Below, in pieces: positions 33,602-42,098 of a stretch of DNA of 64,000 nt (the first letter of the stretch is position 1; each line of letters opens with the position of its first letter). Below the pieces are notes generated by a model that did not search any database, was not told the origin of the DNA, and saw nothing but the letters and a program-made list of their open reading frames with translations. The DNA lies in contig CAMXPV010000001.1 in NCBI GenBank assembly GCA_947245585.1, positions 1 to 64,000 on the forward strand, read 5' to 3'. Made by a program: the position numbers and the translations under genes. Source of the DNA: an uncultured Lachnospiraceae bacterium (GTDB taxonomy: Bacteria; Bacillota; Clostridia; Lachnospirales; Lachnospiraceae).

Positions 33602-33799
33602 ATGACAGATATTCTATCGCTTCTCTCCGACGCGTTTTAGACAATCTTCCTAACGGTGGCAGGGATTGTTTTGCTAGTCACTCCCTACACTACGTTTCAA
33701 AATGTCTTTTCCAAGACTACCGTTAAAATATGCGGCGTAATTGTCCTGCTATGCGGCATTGGCTGCGGTATTCTTTTCCTCATGGGATTTTTTATCTAG
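33602..33799 (+). pseudogene. Small two-helix membrane protein gene with in-frame TAG at codon 13
   Basis: A perfect AAGGAGG precedes the ATG at 33602. The frame reads MTDILSLLSDAF, a TAG at 33638-33640, then 52 more codons (TIFLTVAGIVLLV..., ...ICGVIVLLCGIGCGILFLMG) ending at a TAG at 33797-33799. Without the first TAG it would be a 65-residue protein with two membrane helices. TGG-to-TAG or CAG-to-TAG single changes would explain it. It directly follows the NSS transporter, some of which have small membrane partners (MetS type), but this sequence is not recognisably MetS. It could be a recent pseudogene or a sequencing error. Confidence 0.6.
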
Positions 33800-33800
33800 A

Positions 33801-33829
33801 TTGAAAAAACATGACAAATGAATTATAGT
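33801..33829 (+). promoter_or_regulatory. Promoter of asnA
   Basis: TTGAAA (33801-33806) and TATAGT (33824-33829) are 17 nt apart, giving a leader of about 55 nt before asnA. The leader is too short for a T-box, and I see no T-box core. Confidence 0.55.
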
Positions 33830-33889
33830 AATACTATATTATGACTCATATCATGTTTTAAAAAGGACTTACAAAAAGCGAGGTATACC

Positions 33890-34900
33890 ATGGACAATTT
33901 ACTCATTCCGCAGGATTACAAATCAGCGCTGAATCTTCACGACACCCAGATCGGCATCAAGACGGTCAAGGACTTTTTTCAGACACAGCTCGCCGAAAGG
34001 CTTCATCTGCTGCGCGTGTCCGCACCCCTTTTCGTGGAGCCGTCTTCCGGCCTGAACGATAACTTAAACGGAGTGGAACGCCCCGTCACTTTCGGCATCA
34101 AAGAACAGGATGACGCGCCCGCCGAGATTGTGCACTCTCTCGCCAAGTGGAAGCGCATGGCGCTTGGCAAATACGGTTTTGTCCACGGGGAAGGACTTTA
34201 CACTGACATGAGCGCCATCCGCAGGGATGAGGCCACCGACAACATCCATTCCATATACGTGGATCAATGGGACTGGGAAAAGATCATTTCCCGGGAGGAG
34301 CGCTGTCAGGATTATTTGAAAGAGACAGTGAAAACGGTCTACAAGGCGCTTCGCAAAACCGAAAAGTATATGGCCATTCAGTACGATTACATAGACGAGA
34401 TTCTGCCCCACGACGTTTTCTTTATCACCACGCAGGCGCTTGAGGATCTCTATCCGAGCAATACGCCGAAGGAGCGGGAATACCTGATTACCAAGGAAAA
34501 GGGCGCAGTCTGCCTCATGCAGATCGGCGATTTGCTGGCCTCCGGCGAAAAACATGACGGCCGTGCACCGGACTACGACGACTGGAGCCTGAATGCGGAT
34601 ATTCTGGTCTACTATCCCGTGCTCGACATCGCATTGGAATTGTCCTCCATGGGAATCCGCGTGGATAAGGACGCGCTCCTGTCCCAACTCGACAAAGCGG
34701 GATGTCCGGAACGGGCAGAGCTTCCTTTCCAGAAGGGAATCATCAACGAGACCCTGCCCTTCACCATCGGCGGCGGCATCGGCCAGTCCCGCATCTGCAT
34801 GTTTTTCCTGCGCAAGGCCCACATCGGGGAAGTACAGTGCTCCCTGTGGCCGGAGGATGTAACCAGGGAAGCATTGGCAAAAGGCATTCAATTACTCTAG
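33890..34900 (+). CDS. asnA: Aspartate-ammonia ligase (asparagine synthetase A)
   Basis: 336 residues, the usual AsnA length. Motifs: RLHLLRVSAPLFVEPSSGLNDNLNGVERP at the N-terminus, HSLAKWKRMAL, SIYVDQWDWEK, and the C-terminal class-II tRNA-synthetase-like motif LPFTIGGGIGQSRICMFFL. It makes asparagine from aspartate, ammonia and ATP in the cytoplasm. A GCGAGG site lies before the ATG. It is monocistronic, with a weak hairpin (34912-34947) downstream. Confidence 0.95.
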   Translation: MDNLLIPQDYKSALNLHDTQIGIKTVKDFFQTQLAERLHLLRVSAPLFVEPSSGLNDNLNGVERPVTFGIKEQDDAPAEIVHSLAKWKRMALGKYGFVHGEGLYTDMSAIRRDEATDNIHSIYVDQWDWEKIISREERCQDYLKETVKTVYKALRKTEKYMAIQYDYIDEILPHDVFFITTQALEDLYPSNTPKEREYLITKEKGAVCLMQIGDLLASGEKHDGRAPDYDDWSLNADILVYYPVLDIALELSSMGIRVDKDALLSQLDKAGCPERAELPFQKGIINETLPFTIGGGIGQSRICMFFLRKAHIGEVQCSLWPEDVTREALAKGIQLL

Positions 34901-35003
34901 TCTTTTGATTAGGCAGGGGATATGACTATTATGGTCAATTCTCTGCCTTTGTAAAATTAACGATATTTCGTTTACTTTTATTTCAAATTTTTCTATTTTT
35001 GTA

Positions 35004-35032
35004 TTGACATTCCTTTCCAAGCATAGTATGAT
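35004..35032 (+). promoter_or_regulatory. Promoter of the Uma2 gene
   Basis: TTGACA (35004-35009) and TATGAT (35027-35032) are 17 nt apart. The predicted start near 35040 gives an unusually long leader of about 136 nt. Confidence 0.7.
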
Positions 35033-35089
35033 GTACTCAACAGCAACTAAGAGTAATCAATGAACCGTGCATTCGCACATTCAGGCAAT

Positions 35090-35154
35090 TTCTGCCGCTT
35101 TACTCACAACCAAAATCAAACAGCGGCAGAAGCAACCCATAGAAGCCTTCTGCC
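35090..35154 (+). promoter_or_regulatory. Leader with three segments that form alternative helices
   Basis: Segment A TTCTGCCGCT (35090-35099) is fully complementary to B AGCGGCAGAA (35122-35131). B also contains GGCAGAAG (35125-35132), fully complementary to C CTTCTGCC (35147-35154). A:B (10 bp) and B:C (8 bp) cannot coexist. C ends a few nt before the AAAGGAGG ribosome site of the Uma2 gene. A small GTGC/GCAC hairpin lies upstream (35068-35079). This looks like an RNA switch, though no known riboswitch class is recognised. Confidence 0.45.
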
Positions 35155-35175
35155 ACAGGAAAAGGAGGACATGCT

Positions 35176-35748
35176 ATGGATGCAGTATTAAAAAGAGAGG
35201 AGCAGTTTATGGTAGTGGAAGGAGGAAAAACTTACACCATCGCGGATATCGAGGCGCTTCCGCCGGGAGAGCGGGCGGAACTGATCGACGGGGAAATGTT
35301 TATTATGGACGCAGCATCCATCACGCATCAGCGGATACTCGGCGAGCTTTATGTCCAGATTTACACGCACATCAAAAACAACAAAGGGCCCTGCGAAGTA
35401 TTCATCGCCCCCGGTGTCTACGTGAAAGATGACATTTATAACTATGTGGAACCTGATCTGACGGTAGTCTGTCAGGCAGACAGACTGGACGAGAAAGGCT
35501 GCCACGGGGCCCCGGACTGGGTGATCGAGATTGCCTCCCCCAGCAACAAATACATGGATTACGGACGCAAGCTCATGTTGTATCAATCCGCCGGTGTCCG
35601 TGAATACTGGATTGTCGATCCCGCCAAAAAAATCGTCACCATCTATGATTTTGTGACGGAAAACGGCCCGGAAATCCATCCGTTTACCGAACCGGTCAAG
35701 GTTGGGATTTATGAAAATCTTTATCTGGATCTTACTTCCTTTGCATAA
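35176..35748 (+). CDS. Uma2 family endonuclease
   Basis: 190 residues with the Uma2 (DUF820) restriction-endonuclease-like fold: YTIADIEALPPGERAELIDGEMFIM at the N-terminus, VEPDLTVVCQADRLDEKGCHGAPDWVIEI with the PD...(D/E)XK-type acidic residues (EPDL and VIEI), then KYMDYGRKLMLYQSAGVREYWIVDP. Length is typical. The biological role of Uma2 proteins is unclear; many occur as families of paralogues. AAAGGAGG lies 8 nt before the ATG. It is a single gene with a long structured leader and a strong terminator. Confidence 0.9.
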   Translation: MDAVLKREEQFMVVEGGKTYTIADIEALPPGERAELIDGEMFIMDAASITHQRILGELYVQIYTHIKNNKGPCEVFIAPGVYVKDDIYNYVEPDLTVVCQADRLDEKGCHGAPDWVIEIASPSNKYMDYGRKLMLYQSAGVREYWIVDPAKKIVTIYDFVTENGPEIHPFTEPVKVGIYENLYLDLTSFA

Positions 35749-35762
35749 CAAATATCCAGATC

Positions 35763-35800
35763 GGGCGCTGTACCTCATGACACAGCGCCCTTGTTCTTTT
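35763..35800 (+). terminator. Intrinsic terminator after the Uma2 gene
   Basis: A 9-bp GC-rich stem (GGGCGCTGT at 35763-35771, ACAGCGCCC at 35782-35790) is followed by TTGTTCTTTT. It separates the convergent Dabb-domain gene. Confidence 0.85.
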
Positions 35801-36085
35801 CTATTCCTCGCAGTCGAAGATGGTCTTCTGCTCGATATATTGTCCGTACTGCTCTTTCCAGTCCCGGTGCATCTGTGAGCCGTCGTACACCGCAAGCCCC
35901 TCCGGCGAAAGCCACATCTCGATCATCAGATCATGCCGGTTAGAACGATCGGAATTGGAGCGGTGGACTTCCACACGGTTTACGCCGTCAAGGGCAAGGG
36001 CTTTTTGAAACAAGTCCCTGATGTCCGGAAGCATACCGTCCACATCCGTATTCTCTTTGAACTTCACAATAATATAGTGCTTCAT
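35801..36085 (-). CDS. Dabb-like (stress-responsive) domain protein
   Basis: 94 residues: MKHYIIVKFKENTDVDGMLPDIRDLFQ, a middle strand VEVHRSNSDRSNRHDLMIEM, and a C-terminal YDGSQMHRDWKEQYGQYIE. This is the ferredoxin-like alpha/beta pattern of the Dabb family (dimeric, often stress-responsive or enzyme-like). It lies 12 bp downstream of a PAS-domain gene on the same strand, so the two are probably co-transcribed. The substrate is unknown. Confidence 0.7.
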   Translation of the reverse strand: MKHYIIVKFKENTDVDGMLPDIRDLFQKALALDGVNRVEVHRSNSDRSNRHDLMIEMWLSPEGLAVYDGSQMHRDWKEQYGQYIEQKTIFDCEE

Positions 36086-36097
36086 CTTCCCTCTCCC

Positions 36098-36487
36098 TCA
36101 GATAAATTCATACAGCGCGCCTGTCTCTGCATCCCGATACTCATGTTTCTCGTAGTACCCGATCAGCGTCCCGTCTTCATCCCGCAAAGCCACCATATAG
36201 ACATCCTTGTTTTCCTTCTCATTTCGGAAGGTATAAATCCGATTGTGCTCTGTGCTCTCCGAAAACCATGCAAGTACCTTTTTGATCTGTTCCCCGGAGT
36301 TTGCATTATGACAGTTTAACAGGCTCTGCCCCACAAGGGAAGCGCCGCCCCGCTTTGCATACCGTTCCACCGCCGCAGGATTCATATAAATGATCTCATG
36401 GGAAAGATTACAGATCACCACAGCGCACCTGTCCTGGTTGACAATGCTCTTGAAATATTTTCCTAATATCTTATCATCCACAATCAT
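36098..36487 (-). CDS. Stand-alone PAS domain protein
   Basis: 129 residues forming one PAS domain: AVVICNLSHEIIYMNPAAVERYAKRGG, SLVGQSLLNCHN, then a beta-sheet end (YMVALRDEDGTLIGYYEKHEYRDAETG). There is no output domain, so it is a single-domain sensor of a type common in Clostridia that may bind a small ligand or cofactor and act through partners. It lies between the SUFU-domain gene upstream and the Dabb gene downstream on the same strand. The ligand is not readable. Confidence 0.8.
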   Translation of the reverse strand: MIVDDKILGKYFKSIVNQDRCAVVICNLSHEIIYMNPAAVERYAKRGGASLVGQSLLNCHNANSGEQIKKVLAWFSESTEHNRIYTFRNEKENKDVYMVALRDEDGTLIGYYEKHEYRDAETGALYEFI

Positions 36488-36510
36488 TTTCCTCCTGGTA
36501 ACAGCGTCAT

Positions 36511-37182
36511 TTATATCACAGATTTCCTCCGGTAATCTGTCACATCGGAACCGATTTTTTCATATAACTCTTTTACCGTAATCTCATGATTTCTGACCGC
36601 GAGCAGTTCGGAATCCGTTGCCCCAATAAACGTGACAAACTCAACTTTTCCGTTCGGCGTAGTGATAGACTGCAGCTCCCTGTCGGGAATTGTGAGAAAA
36701 CCTGTGATGGCAGACTGCATTTTCGTATCTATGCCCTGTGTCTGTCCCGTGTAAAGGTATTCATAGGGGCCAAATATTTCGCCCTTTGTAAAAGTGATCC
36801 TCGCAATCGCCTGCAAAATACCGCAGATACACTTTATTTCCGCTTCCTCGTCCTCATAGTCATCCTTCTTTAACTTAAAGGTAAATTCCATGCCGTAGCC
36901 GCTGATATCCTGATTCTCTGATTCCTTCTGGTACAGCTCCGACAGACCGTAGGTAACGAAATGCCAGTACGTGCCTGCATCATAGATACTGATGCCTTCC
37001 AGGGGATCATTGCCGCCAAACTGCCACTTCAACAGTGTGCCATAATGTTTCGGGTCTTTTTGCGTGGGATATACTGCCTCGCAGGCCGCCGTGATCGCAT
37101 CCCAACCGGCCGCCGAAACCTCTTCTTTCGGCGTTTCTTCTCTGCTCTCGCTTTTCTTTTTCCATTTGTCAAATATTCCCAT
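36511..37182 (-). CDS. Suppressor-of-fused (SUFU) domain protein
   Basis: 223 residues from the ATG at 37182 with GGAGGAGG upstream; the frame extends to 37242 without a ribosome site. After a charged Lys/Glu N-terminus the SUFU-like domain follows: WDAITAACEAVYPTQKDPKHYGTLL, GISIYDAGTYWHFVTYGLSELYQKE, ISGYGMEFTFKLKK, and a C-terminal VTFIGATDSELLAVRNHE. Bacterial SUFU proteins occur in immunity or stress contexts. It is probably transcribed with the PAS gene. Confidence 0.85.
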   Translation of the reverse strand: MGIFDKWKKKSESREETPKEEVSAAGWDAITAACEAVYPTQKDPKHYGTLLKWQFGGNDPLEGISIYDAGTYWHFVTYGLSELYQKESENQDISGYGMEFTFKLKKDDYEDEEAEIKCICGILQAIARITFTKGEIFGPYEYLYTGQTQGIDTKMQSAITGFLTIPDRELQSITTPNGKVEFVTFIGATDSELLAVRNHEITVKELYEKIGSDVTDYRRKSVI

Positions 37183-37243
37183 CGTCGTCCTCCTCCGTAT
37201 ATCCGATATTATACCCGCAAACAACGATATTCTCAACCACAAT

Positions 37244-39565
37244 CTATGGCTGCGGCTTTCTCACAACCTTCACACCGCCTTCCACCGTGGAAACCTCCTC
37301 CATCCCGTGAATCACAAGGGTCGGCTCCTTCTCCGGACAATCCGTCTCAAAGAAAATTTTGTCGCCCTGCCGAACAGCTTTCGCCCTCATCACGATTTGA
37401 CCGGATAAGTCAGCGATCCCACAGGCCGCCTCCGCGCTGTCCGCAAGGGCGTACAAATGCAGTTCCACCCCTTCCGTATAGTCGTAATCCGGCAGCTTTT
37501 CGTTACTTCCCAGGGCAAGCAGCGTATTTTCCCGCACAAACAGGGGCAGGGAGAAATAGTCGTAGGTCTCCCGATACCAACGGCCGCCTTCCCGCTCTTC
37601 GCCGCTCAAAAGATGGGTCCACCTTCCCGTCGGCAGGTAGTATTCTCCCACGCCATCCTCTCTGAAAATCGGCGCAACGAACAGAGCATCGCCCATCATG
37701 TACTCCATATCCAGATCCTTCATGCCCGGCTCCTCCGGAAATTCCAGAATCATCGGGCGCATCATGGGTATGCCCGTCTCGTGGGAAGTTACCGCCTGCC
37801 TGTAAAGATAGGGCATCAGACGGCACTTGAGATTGACAAAATACCGGGCCACATCGCAGGCCTCCTCGTCAAACAGCCATGGCACCCGGTAGCTCTGGGA
37901 ACCGTGCAGCCTGCTGTGGGAGGAGAAAATACCAAACTGCAGCCATCTCTTGTAGATATCCGGGGAGGCCGTCTTCTCAAATCCGGAGATATCGTGACTC
38001 CAGAAGGAAAAGCCGCTCATGGCAAAGCTCAAACCGCCCCGCAGCGTCTCCGCCATGGACGGGTAGGAAGCGGAACAGTCGCCGCCCCAATGTACCGGAA
38101 ACTGCTGTCCGCCTGCGGTGGCGCTTCTGGCAAAAAGCACCGCCTCGCCCTCTCCCTTTACCTCCTTTAACAGCTCAAACACCGTCCGGTTATAGAGATA
38201 GGAATAATAGTTGTGCATACTCACAGGATCGGAGCCGTCACGGTATGTCACATCAATGGGAATCCGCTCGCCGAAATCCGTCTTAAAGCAGTCCACGCCC
38301 ATATCCAGCAGCGTCCTCAACTTATCCTGATACCATTTCCCCGCGGCAGGATTGGTGAAATCCACCAGGGCAATGCCCGGATTCCAGAAATCAATCTGCT
38401 TCACGCCCCTGCCGTCCGCGCGCATCAAAAAATATCCGTTCTCCACGCCCTCCCGGAAGAAAGGCGTTCCCTGCGCGATATAGGGATTGATCCAGACGCA
38501 GATCTTTAATCCCTTCTCCTTCTTATAGCGGGTCAGCATATCCTTCACATCGGAAAAGGTCTGCTCGTCCCACTCAAAATCGCACCAGTGCAGCGCCTTC
38601 ATCCAGTAGCAGTCAAAATGGAAGACCCGCAGGGGGATATCCCGCCCGGCCATCCCGTCGATGAAGGAGCTTGTGGTCTCCTCGTCGTATTTGGTGGTAA
38701 AGGAAGTGGTCAGCCACAGGCCAAAGCTCCATGCGGGCGGCAGGGCCGGCTTTCCTGTCATATCCGTATACCTGACCAACACCTCCTTGGGCGTGGGCCC
38801 ATAGATAAAGTGATAGCGAAGCTCCTCCCCCGGCACGGAAAAGCCCACATACTCCACCTTCTCGCTGGCCACCTCAAAGGAGACCGGCGTGGCATGATCT
38901 ACGAAAACACCGTAACCTTCACTGGTCATATAGAAGGGTACATTTTTGTAGGAAACCTGCGAGGAGGTGCCGCCGTCCTCGTTCCACATCTCCACCACCT
39001 GCCCGTTTTTCACGAAAGCCGTAAACTGCTCGCCAAGGCCGTAGACCCGCTCCCCCGCCTTCAGGGAAAGCTCTGTGACCATGTAAGGCTCATGGCGCTC
39101 GGAAAGATAATTTTCCTTCGGGAACATGGTGCTTGGCTGTTTCCCCCAACGGATATATCCCAGATTCCGAAAACCGCACTCGGTGATGATTTTTCCCTCC
39201 GCCTCAAAGCGGTACGTGCCCTCCTGCCTGTCAAAGCGCACCGTCACCGCACCGCTTTGCATGACAGCCTCATCCTCCGTGATCTGCACGTCAAAAGGCG
39301 TTTCTTGACCATTTAAGTCAAACCTCGCCTCCCTGTCCTCGTAGGCCTCGTAGTGTCTGGCCTTCACCAAAATATTGTTCTTTGCAAAAGCGATAAAATC
39401 AATGGTGATCGTGGTGATGTTCTGGGCATCCCCCCTGCTTAAAATCTTTCGCTCCGGCGCAACGATGCGCATCCCCCGCTCCGTCTTTTCCGCATAAAAT
39501 CCCTGCGATGCGTAAGACGGCGCCATGTTTTCGCTGCGAACCCAATACCCTTCCGTAAATTTCAT
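37244..39565 (-). CDS. GH31 alpha-xylosidase (YicI-like)
   Basis: 773 residues of glycoside hydrolase family 31. The N-terminal beta-sandwich is followed by the barrel with VDCFKTDFGERIP (Asp nucleophile in KTDFGE), WGGDCSASYPSMAETLRGGL (acid/base Asp region) and FSFWSHDISGFE, all as in alpha-xylosidase YicI. It removes alpha-linked xylose from oligosaccharides such as isoprimeverose in the cytoplasm. AGGAGGAG precedes the ATG. It lies downstream of a binding-protein ABC operon on the same strand, separated by a terminator. Confidence 0.88.
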   Translation of the reverse strand: MKFTEGYWVRSENMAPSYASQGFYAEKTERGMRIVAPERKILSRGDAQNITTITIDFIAFAKNNILVKARHYEAYEDREARFDLNGQETPFDVQITEDEAVMQSGAVTVRFDRQEGTYRFEAEGKIITECGFRNLGYIRWGKQPSTMFPKENYLSERHEPYMVTELSLKAGERVYGLGEQFTAFVKNGQVVEMWNEDGGTSSQVSYKNVPFYMTSEGYGVFVDHATPVSFEVASEKVEYVGFSVPGEELRYHFIYGPTPKEVLVRYTDMTGKPALPPAWSFGLWLTTSFTTKYDEETTSSFIDGMAGRDIPLRVFHFDCYWMKALHWCDFEWDEQTFSDVKDMLTRYKKEKGLKICVWINPYIAQGTPFFREGVENGYFLMRADGRGVKQIDFWNPGIALVDFTNPAAGKWYQDKLRTLLDMGVDCFKTDFGERIPIDVTYRDGSDPVSMHNYYSYLYNRTVFELLKEVKGEGEAVLFARSATAGGQQFPVHWGGDCSASYPSMAETLRGGLSFAMSGFSFWSHDISGFEKTASPDIYKRWLQFGIFSSHSRLHGSQSYRVPWLFDEEACDVARYFVNLKCRLMPYLYRQAVTSHETGIPMMRPMILEFPEEPGMKDLDMEYMMGDALFVAPIFREDGVGEYYLPTGRWTHLLSGEEREGGRWYRETYDYFSLPLFVRENTLLALGSNEKLPDYDYTEGVELHLYALADSAEAACGIADLSGQIVMRAKAVRQGDKIFFETDCPEKEPTLVIHGMEEVSTVEGGVKVVRKPQP

Positions 39566-39709
39566 TCTGTTCTCCTCCTCTATTTTCTATTTAGACTATA
39601 TAAGTCAATATGAAATCATCTGTCACACATCTATTATAATCATAACCGCTTCCGTTTTCATTACTTTTATAGAAATAATCTGCCTGGGCATCCCATCCGG
39701 CAATGTGTG

Positions 39710-39742
39710 AAAAAGGCGGCACGACTGTCCGGCCGTGCCACC
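39710..39742 (-). terminator. Terminator after the sugar-binding lipoprotein gene
   Basis: On the minus strand a 9-bp stem (GGTGGCACG/CGTGCCGCC, one G-U pair) is followed by five T residues. It sits between the binding-protein gene and the GH31 gene, so GH31 expression is partly or wholly separate. Confidence 0.8.
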
Positions 39743-39797
39743 CTTTCCGCAAATCGTATATCATCCTGCGAAGAATCCCCGTTTCTACAGGTATTTC

Positions 39798-41171
39798 CTA
39801 GTTTGCCCCGTCGATCGCCGCCCACTGCTCTTCGATCTGCGCGCACGCACCGTCCTTATCTACGCTGCCGGAGATGTAGGACTGCATGATCTCACCGAAG
39901 GTCTGGTGCCAGCTATCTGTGGAATAGCAAATGGAGAGATCTGCCGCGCCTTTTTCTGCGCTCAACGCATCGCCCTGCTTCACCACCTCAAAAGTGCTCT
40001 CCGCATCGGATACAACCGGCGGTACCACGCCCGCCACATCCGTGAACCAGGACTTTCCGTAGTCAGAAGTATACCACCAGTTGATGAAATCAAGCGTCGG
40101 CTGTAACACTTCGGAATCCTTGGAAATACGAAGCGCCTGATCGGAGCCGCCGATTACCTGGCACTGTGCCGCATTATCAGTCACCGGATAGCCATTGAAA
40201 CCAATCTGCAAGTTCGGATCGATAGCCAGAAGATCCGCCTCCACCCATGCGCCCTGTCCGCAGATCATAGCCGCCTTGCCGGTGCCAAATGCGGAGAGCT
40301 CGCCGTCAAGAGCAGTCTCAAGCGGCTTGTCATCGCCGTACTTCACAGCCAGATCAATGAAGTTGAAGAAGTTATTGTATAACTCCGGATAATCAGAAAC
40401 CTTTGCCTCACCTTTCTCAAACTTCGCCACCAGTTCCGCCGTGGAAATACCCGCATTCTGTGCGGCCGCATTCACAAAGTGCTGTCCCACATGTTTGAAC
40501 ACCCACCACTCGTTAAACCCGGTCGTGAAAGGCTTATATCCCGCTGCGGAAATCTTTTCACAGGCCGCTTCCATTTCGCTTACGGTAGCGGGGAATTCTG
40601 TGATGCCGCACTCCTCAAAGATCGCCTTGTTGTAAATCATTCCGAAATAATTTCCCTTGATCGCGATGCCATAGAGACCGGAACCGTCCTCCGGGGATGC
40701 CATCATGCTTGCCACTGCAGGCTGCATGGTGGATTCCAATGCCTGACCGCTCAAGTCATATGAATACTCTTTATACACGTCGATCTCTTTGCCGGAAGTG
40801 GATGAGAAAATCTCCGGCACCTCGCCGGAATTTAACTTCGCCTTCAACAATGTAGGATAATCGTTCTGTGTGGTTTCATAGTTGATCGTCACATTGGGCG
40901 CAACATTTTTATACTCTTCAATCAGGGTGTTAATCGCATCCGCATACTCCGGAGAAGCGATAAACATATAGATCTCCGCCTCCTCATCGGAAGATGCCGC
41001 AGGCGCTTGTGCTGCCGGCTCCTGTGCCGCAGGTTCCTCTGCCGCGGGCGCTTGTGCCGCAGGTTCTTCTGCCGCCGGTGTCTGCGCGCCGTCACCTGAA
41101 CCGCCGCAGCCTGCAAGCAGGGTTGTTGTCATAGCCGTACATAACAATACGCTGAGCAATTTCTTTTTCAT
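39798..41171 (-). CDS. Sugar-binding lipoprotein of the alpha-xyloside ABC transporter
   Basis: 457 residues from the ATG at 41171 (AAGGAGG 6 nt upstream). The signal peptide KKKLLSVLLCTAMTTTLLAGC ends in the lipobox LAGC. A 35-residue Ala/Pro/Glu/Gln linker of PAAEEPAAQ-type repeats follows, then a family-1 solute-binding fold (IYMFIASPEYADAINTLIEEYK, MVYNKAIFEECGITEFPATV-like segment, GTGKAAMICGQGAWVEADLL). It supplies the two permeases encoded upstream. The substrate is inferred from the GH31 neighbour. The linker resembles that of the binding protein at 12214-13668. Confidence 0.88.
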   Translation of the reverse strand: MKKKLLSVLLCTAMTTTLLAGCGGSGDGAQTPAAEEPAAQAPAAEEPAAQEPAAQAPAASSDEEAEIYMFIASPEYADAINTLIEEYKNVAPNVTINYETTQNDYPTLLKAKLNSGEVPEIFSSTSGKEIDVYKEYSYDLSGQALESTMQPAVASMMASPEDGSGLYGIAIKGNYFGMIYNKAIFEECGITEFPATVSEMEAACEKISAAGYKPFTTGFNEWWVFKHVGQHFVNAAAQNAGISTAELVAKFEKGEAKVSDYPELYNNFFNFIDLAVKYGDDKPLETALDGELSAFGTGKAAMICGQGAWVEADLLAIDPNLQIGFNGYPVTDNAAQCQVIGGSDQALRISKDSEVLQPTLDFINWWYTSDYGKSWFTDVAGVVPPVVSDAESTFEVVKQGDALSAEKGAADLSICYSTDSWHQTFGEIMQSYISGSVDKDGACAQIEEQWAAIDGAN

Positions 41172-41258
41172 TGATATCCTCCTTCTCCCATATTTGTTCA
41201 TGGCATGGGTGCCTTTTTTATATTGAAAAAGCGATTGACCGCTTCACTCAATAATCAA

Positions 41259-42098
41259 TTATCCTTTCACTGCGCCGGCCACAACGCCCTCCACAATATA
41301 TTTCTGCAAAAGGATGAACACGATCACGGATGGAACAATCGCCAGTACCATGGCAGTCAACGCATAGTTCCACTTGGTATTCATCTGCCCCACAAAAGTG
41401 TAAGCCGCCAACACCAACGTCTTAGTCTCGTTGTTGCTGTTCACCATCAGAAGCGGCAGCAGAAAATCATTCCAGATCCACATCACGTCCAACACAATCA
41501 CTGTCACAATCACCGACTTGAGCAGCGGAAAAATCACTGAGACAAAGGTGCGGAAGGTGGACGCGCCGTCGATGGTCGCGCTCTCATCCAATTCCCTTGG
41601 AATGGTCTTCATAAAATTATAGATAATAAATGTAGCCATCGGAATGCCGAACCCCCAGTACTGAATGCCGAGTCCGATTTTACTCCCGGAAAGATGCAGC
41701 ACGTTCGCCGATTTTAACAGGCTGATCATGATTGCCTGAAAGGGAATCAGCATCGGCGTGATGATGATGGTATGTGCAATCTTACTGTATATTCCCTCCC
41801 GCCTGTCCAGTATATAGGCGGCCATGGAGGAAAAAACGACGATGCCCACGATACCGACTACCGTGATAATCACGTTATTGCGAAACAACAACGGATACTT
41901 CATCTTGTCAACCACATAGGTGTAATTGGACAGATCAAAACTTTTTGGAAACGCCAACACATCGCCTATGATTTCCCCAAAGGGCTTAAAGGAATTGATA
42001 ACCATCAAAAATACCGGATAGATGTAGAAACATGCCACCACCAAGAGGCAGATGATCATCGTCCATTTACTTACTCTTCGTTTCGTTTCGCGACGCAT
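41259..42098 (-). CDS. Carbohydrate ABC transporter permease (MalG type)
   Basis: 279 residues with about six membrane helices. The EAA loop reads ELDESATIDGASTFRTFVSVIFPLLK and the C-terminal tail ILLQKYIVEGVVAGAVKG is typical of MalG/AraQ permeases. Its ATG overlaps the stop of the upstream permease by 1 nt (TAATG), so translation is coupled. The binding-protein gene follows 87 bp downstream. No ATPase gene is present in the locus. Confidence 0.88.
   Translation of the reverse strand: MRRETKRRVSKWTMIICLLVVACFYIYPVFLMVINSFKPFGEIIGDVLAFPKSFDLSNYTYVVDKMKYPLLFRNNVIITVVGIVGIVVFSSMAAYILDRREGIYSKIAHTIIITPMLIPFQAIMISLLKSANVLHLSGSKIGLGIQYWGFGIPMATFIIYNFMKTIPRELDESATIDGASTFRTFVSVIFPLLKSVIVTVIVLDVMWIWNDFLLPLLMVNSNNETKTLVLAAYTFVGQMNTKWNYALTAMVLAIVPSVIVFILLQKYIVEGVVAGAVKG

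Noticed and set aside
33830..33889. T-box or other riboswitch upstream of asnA
   Set aside because: The leader is only about 55 nt with no T-box core or specifier stem.
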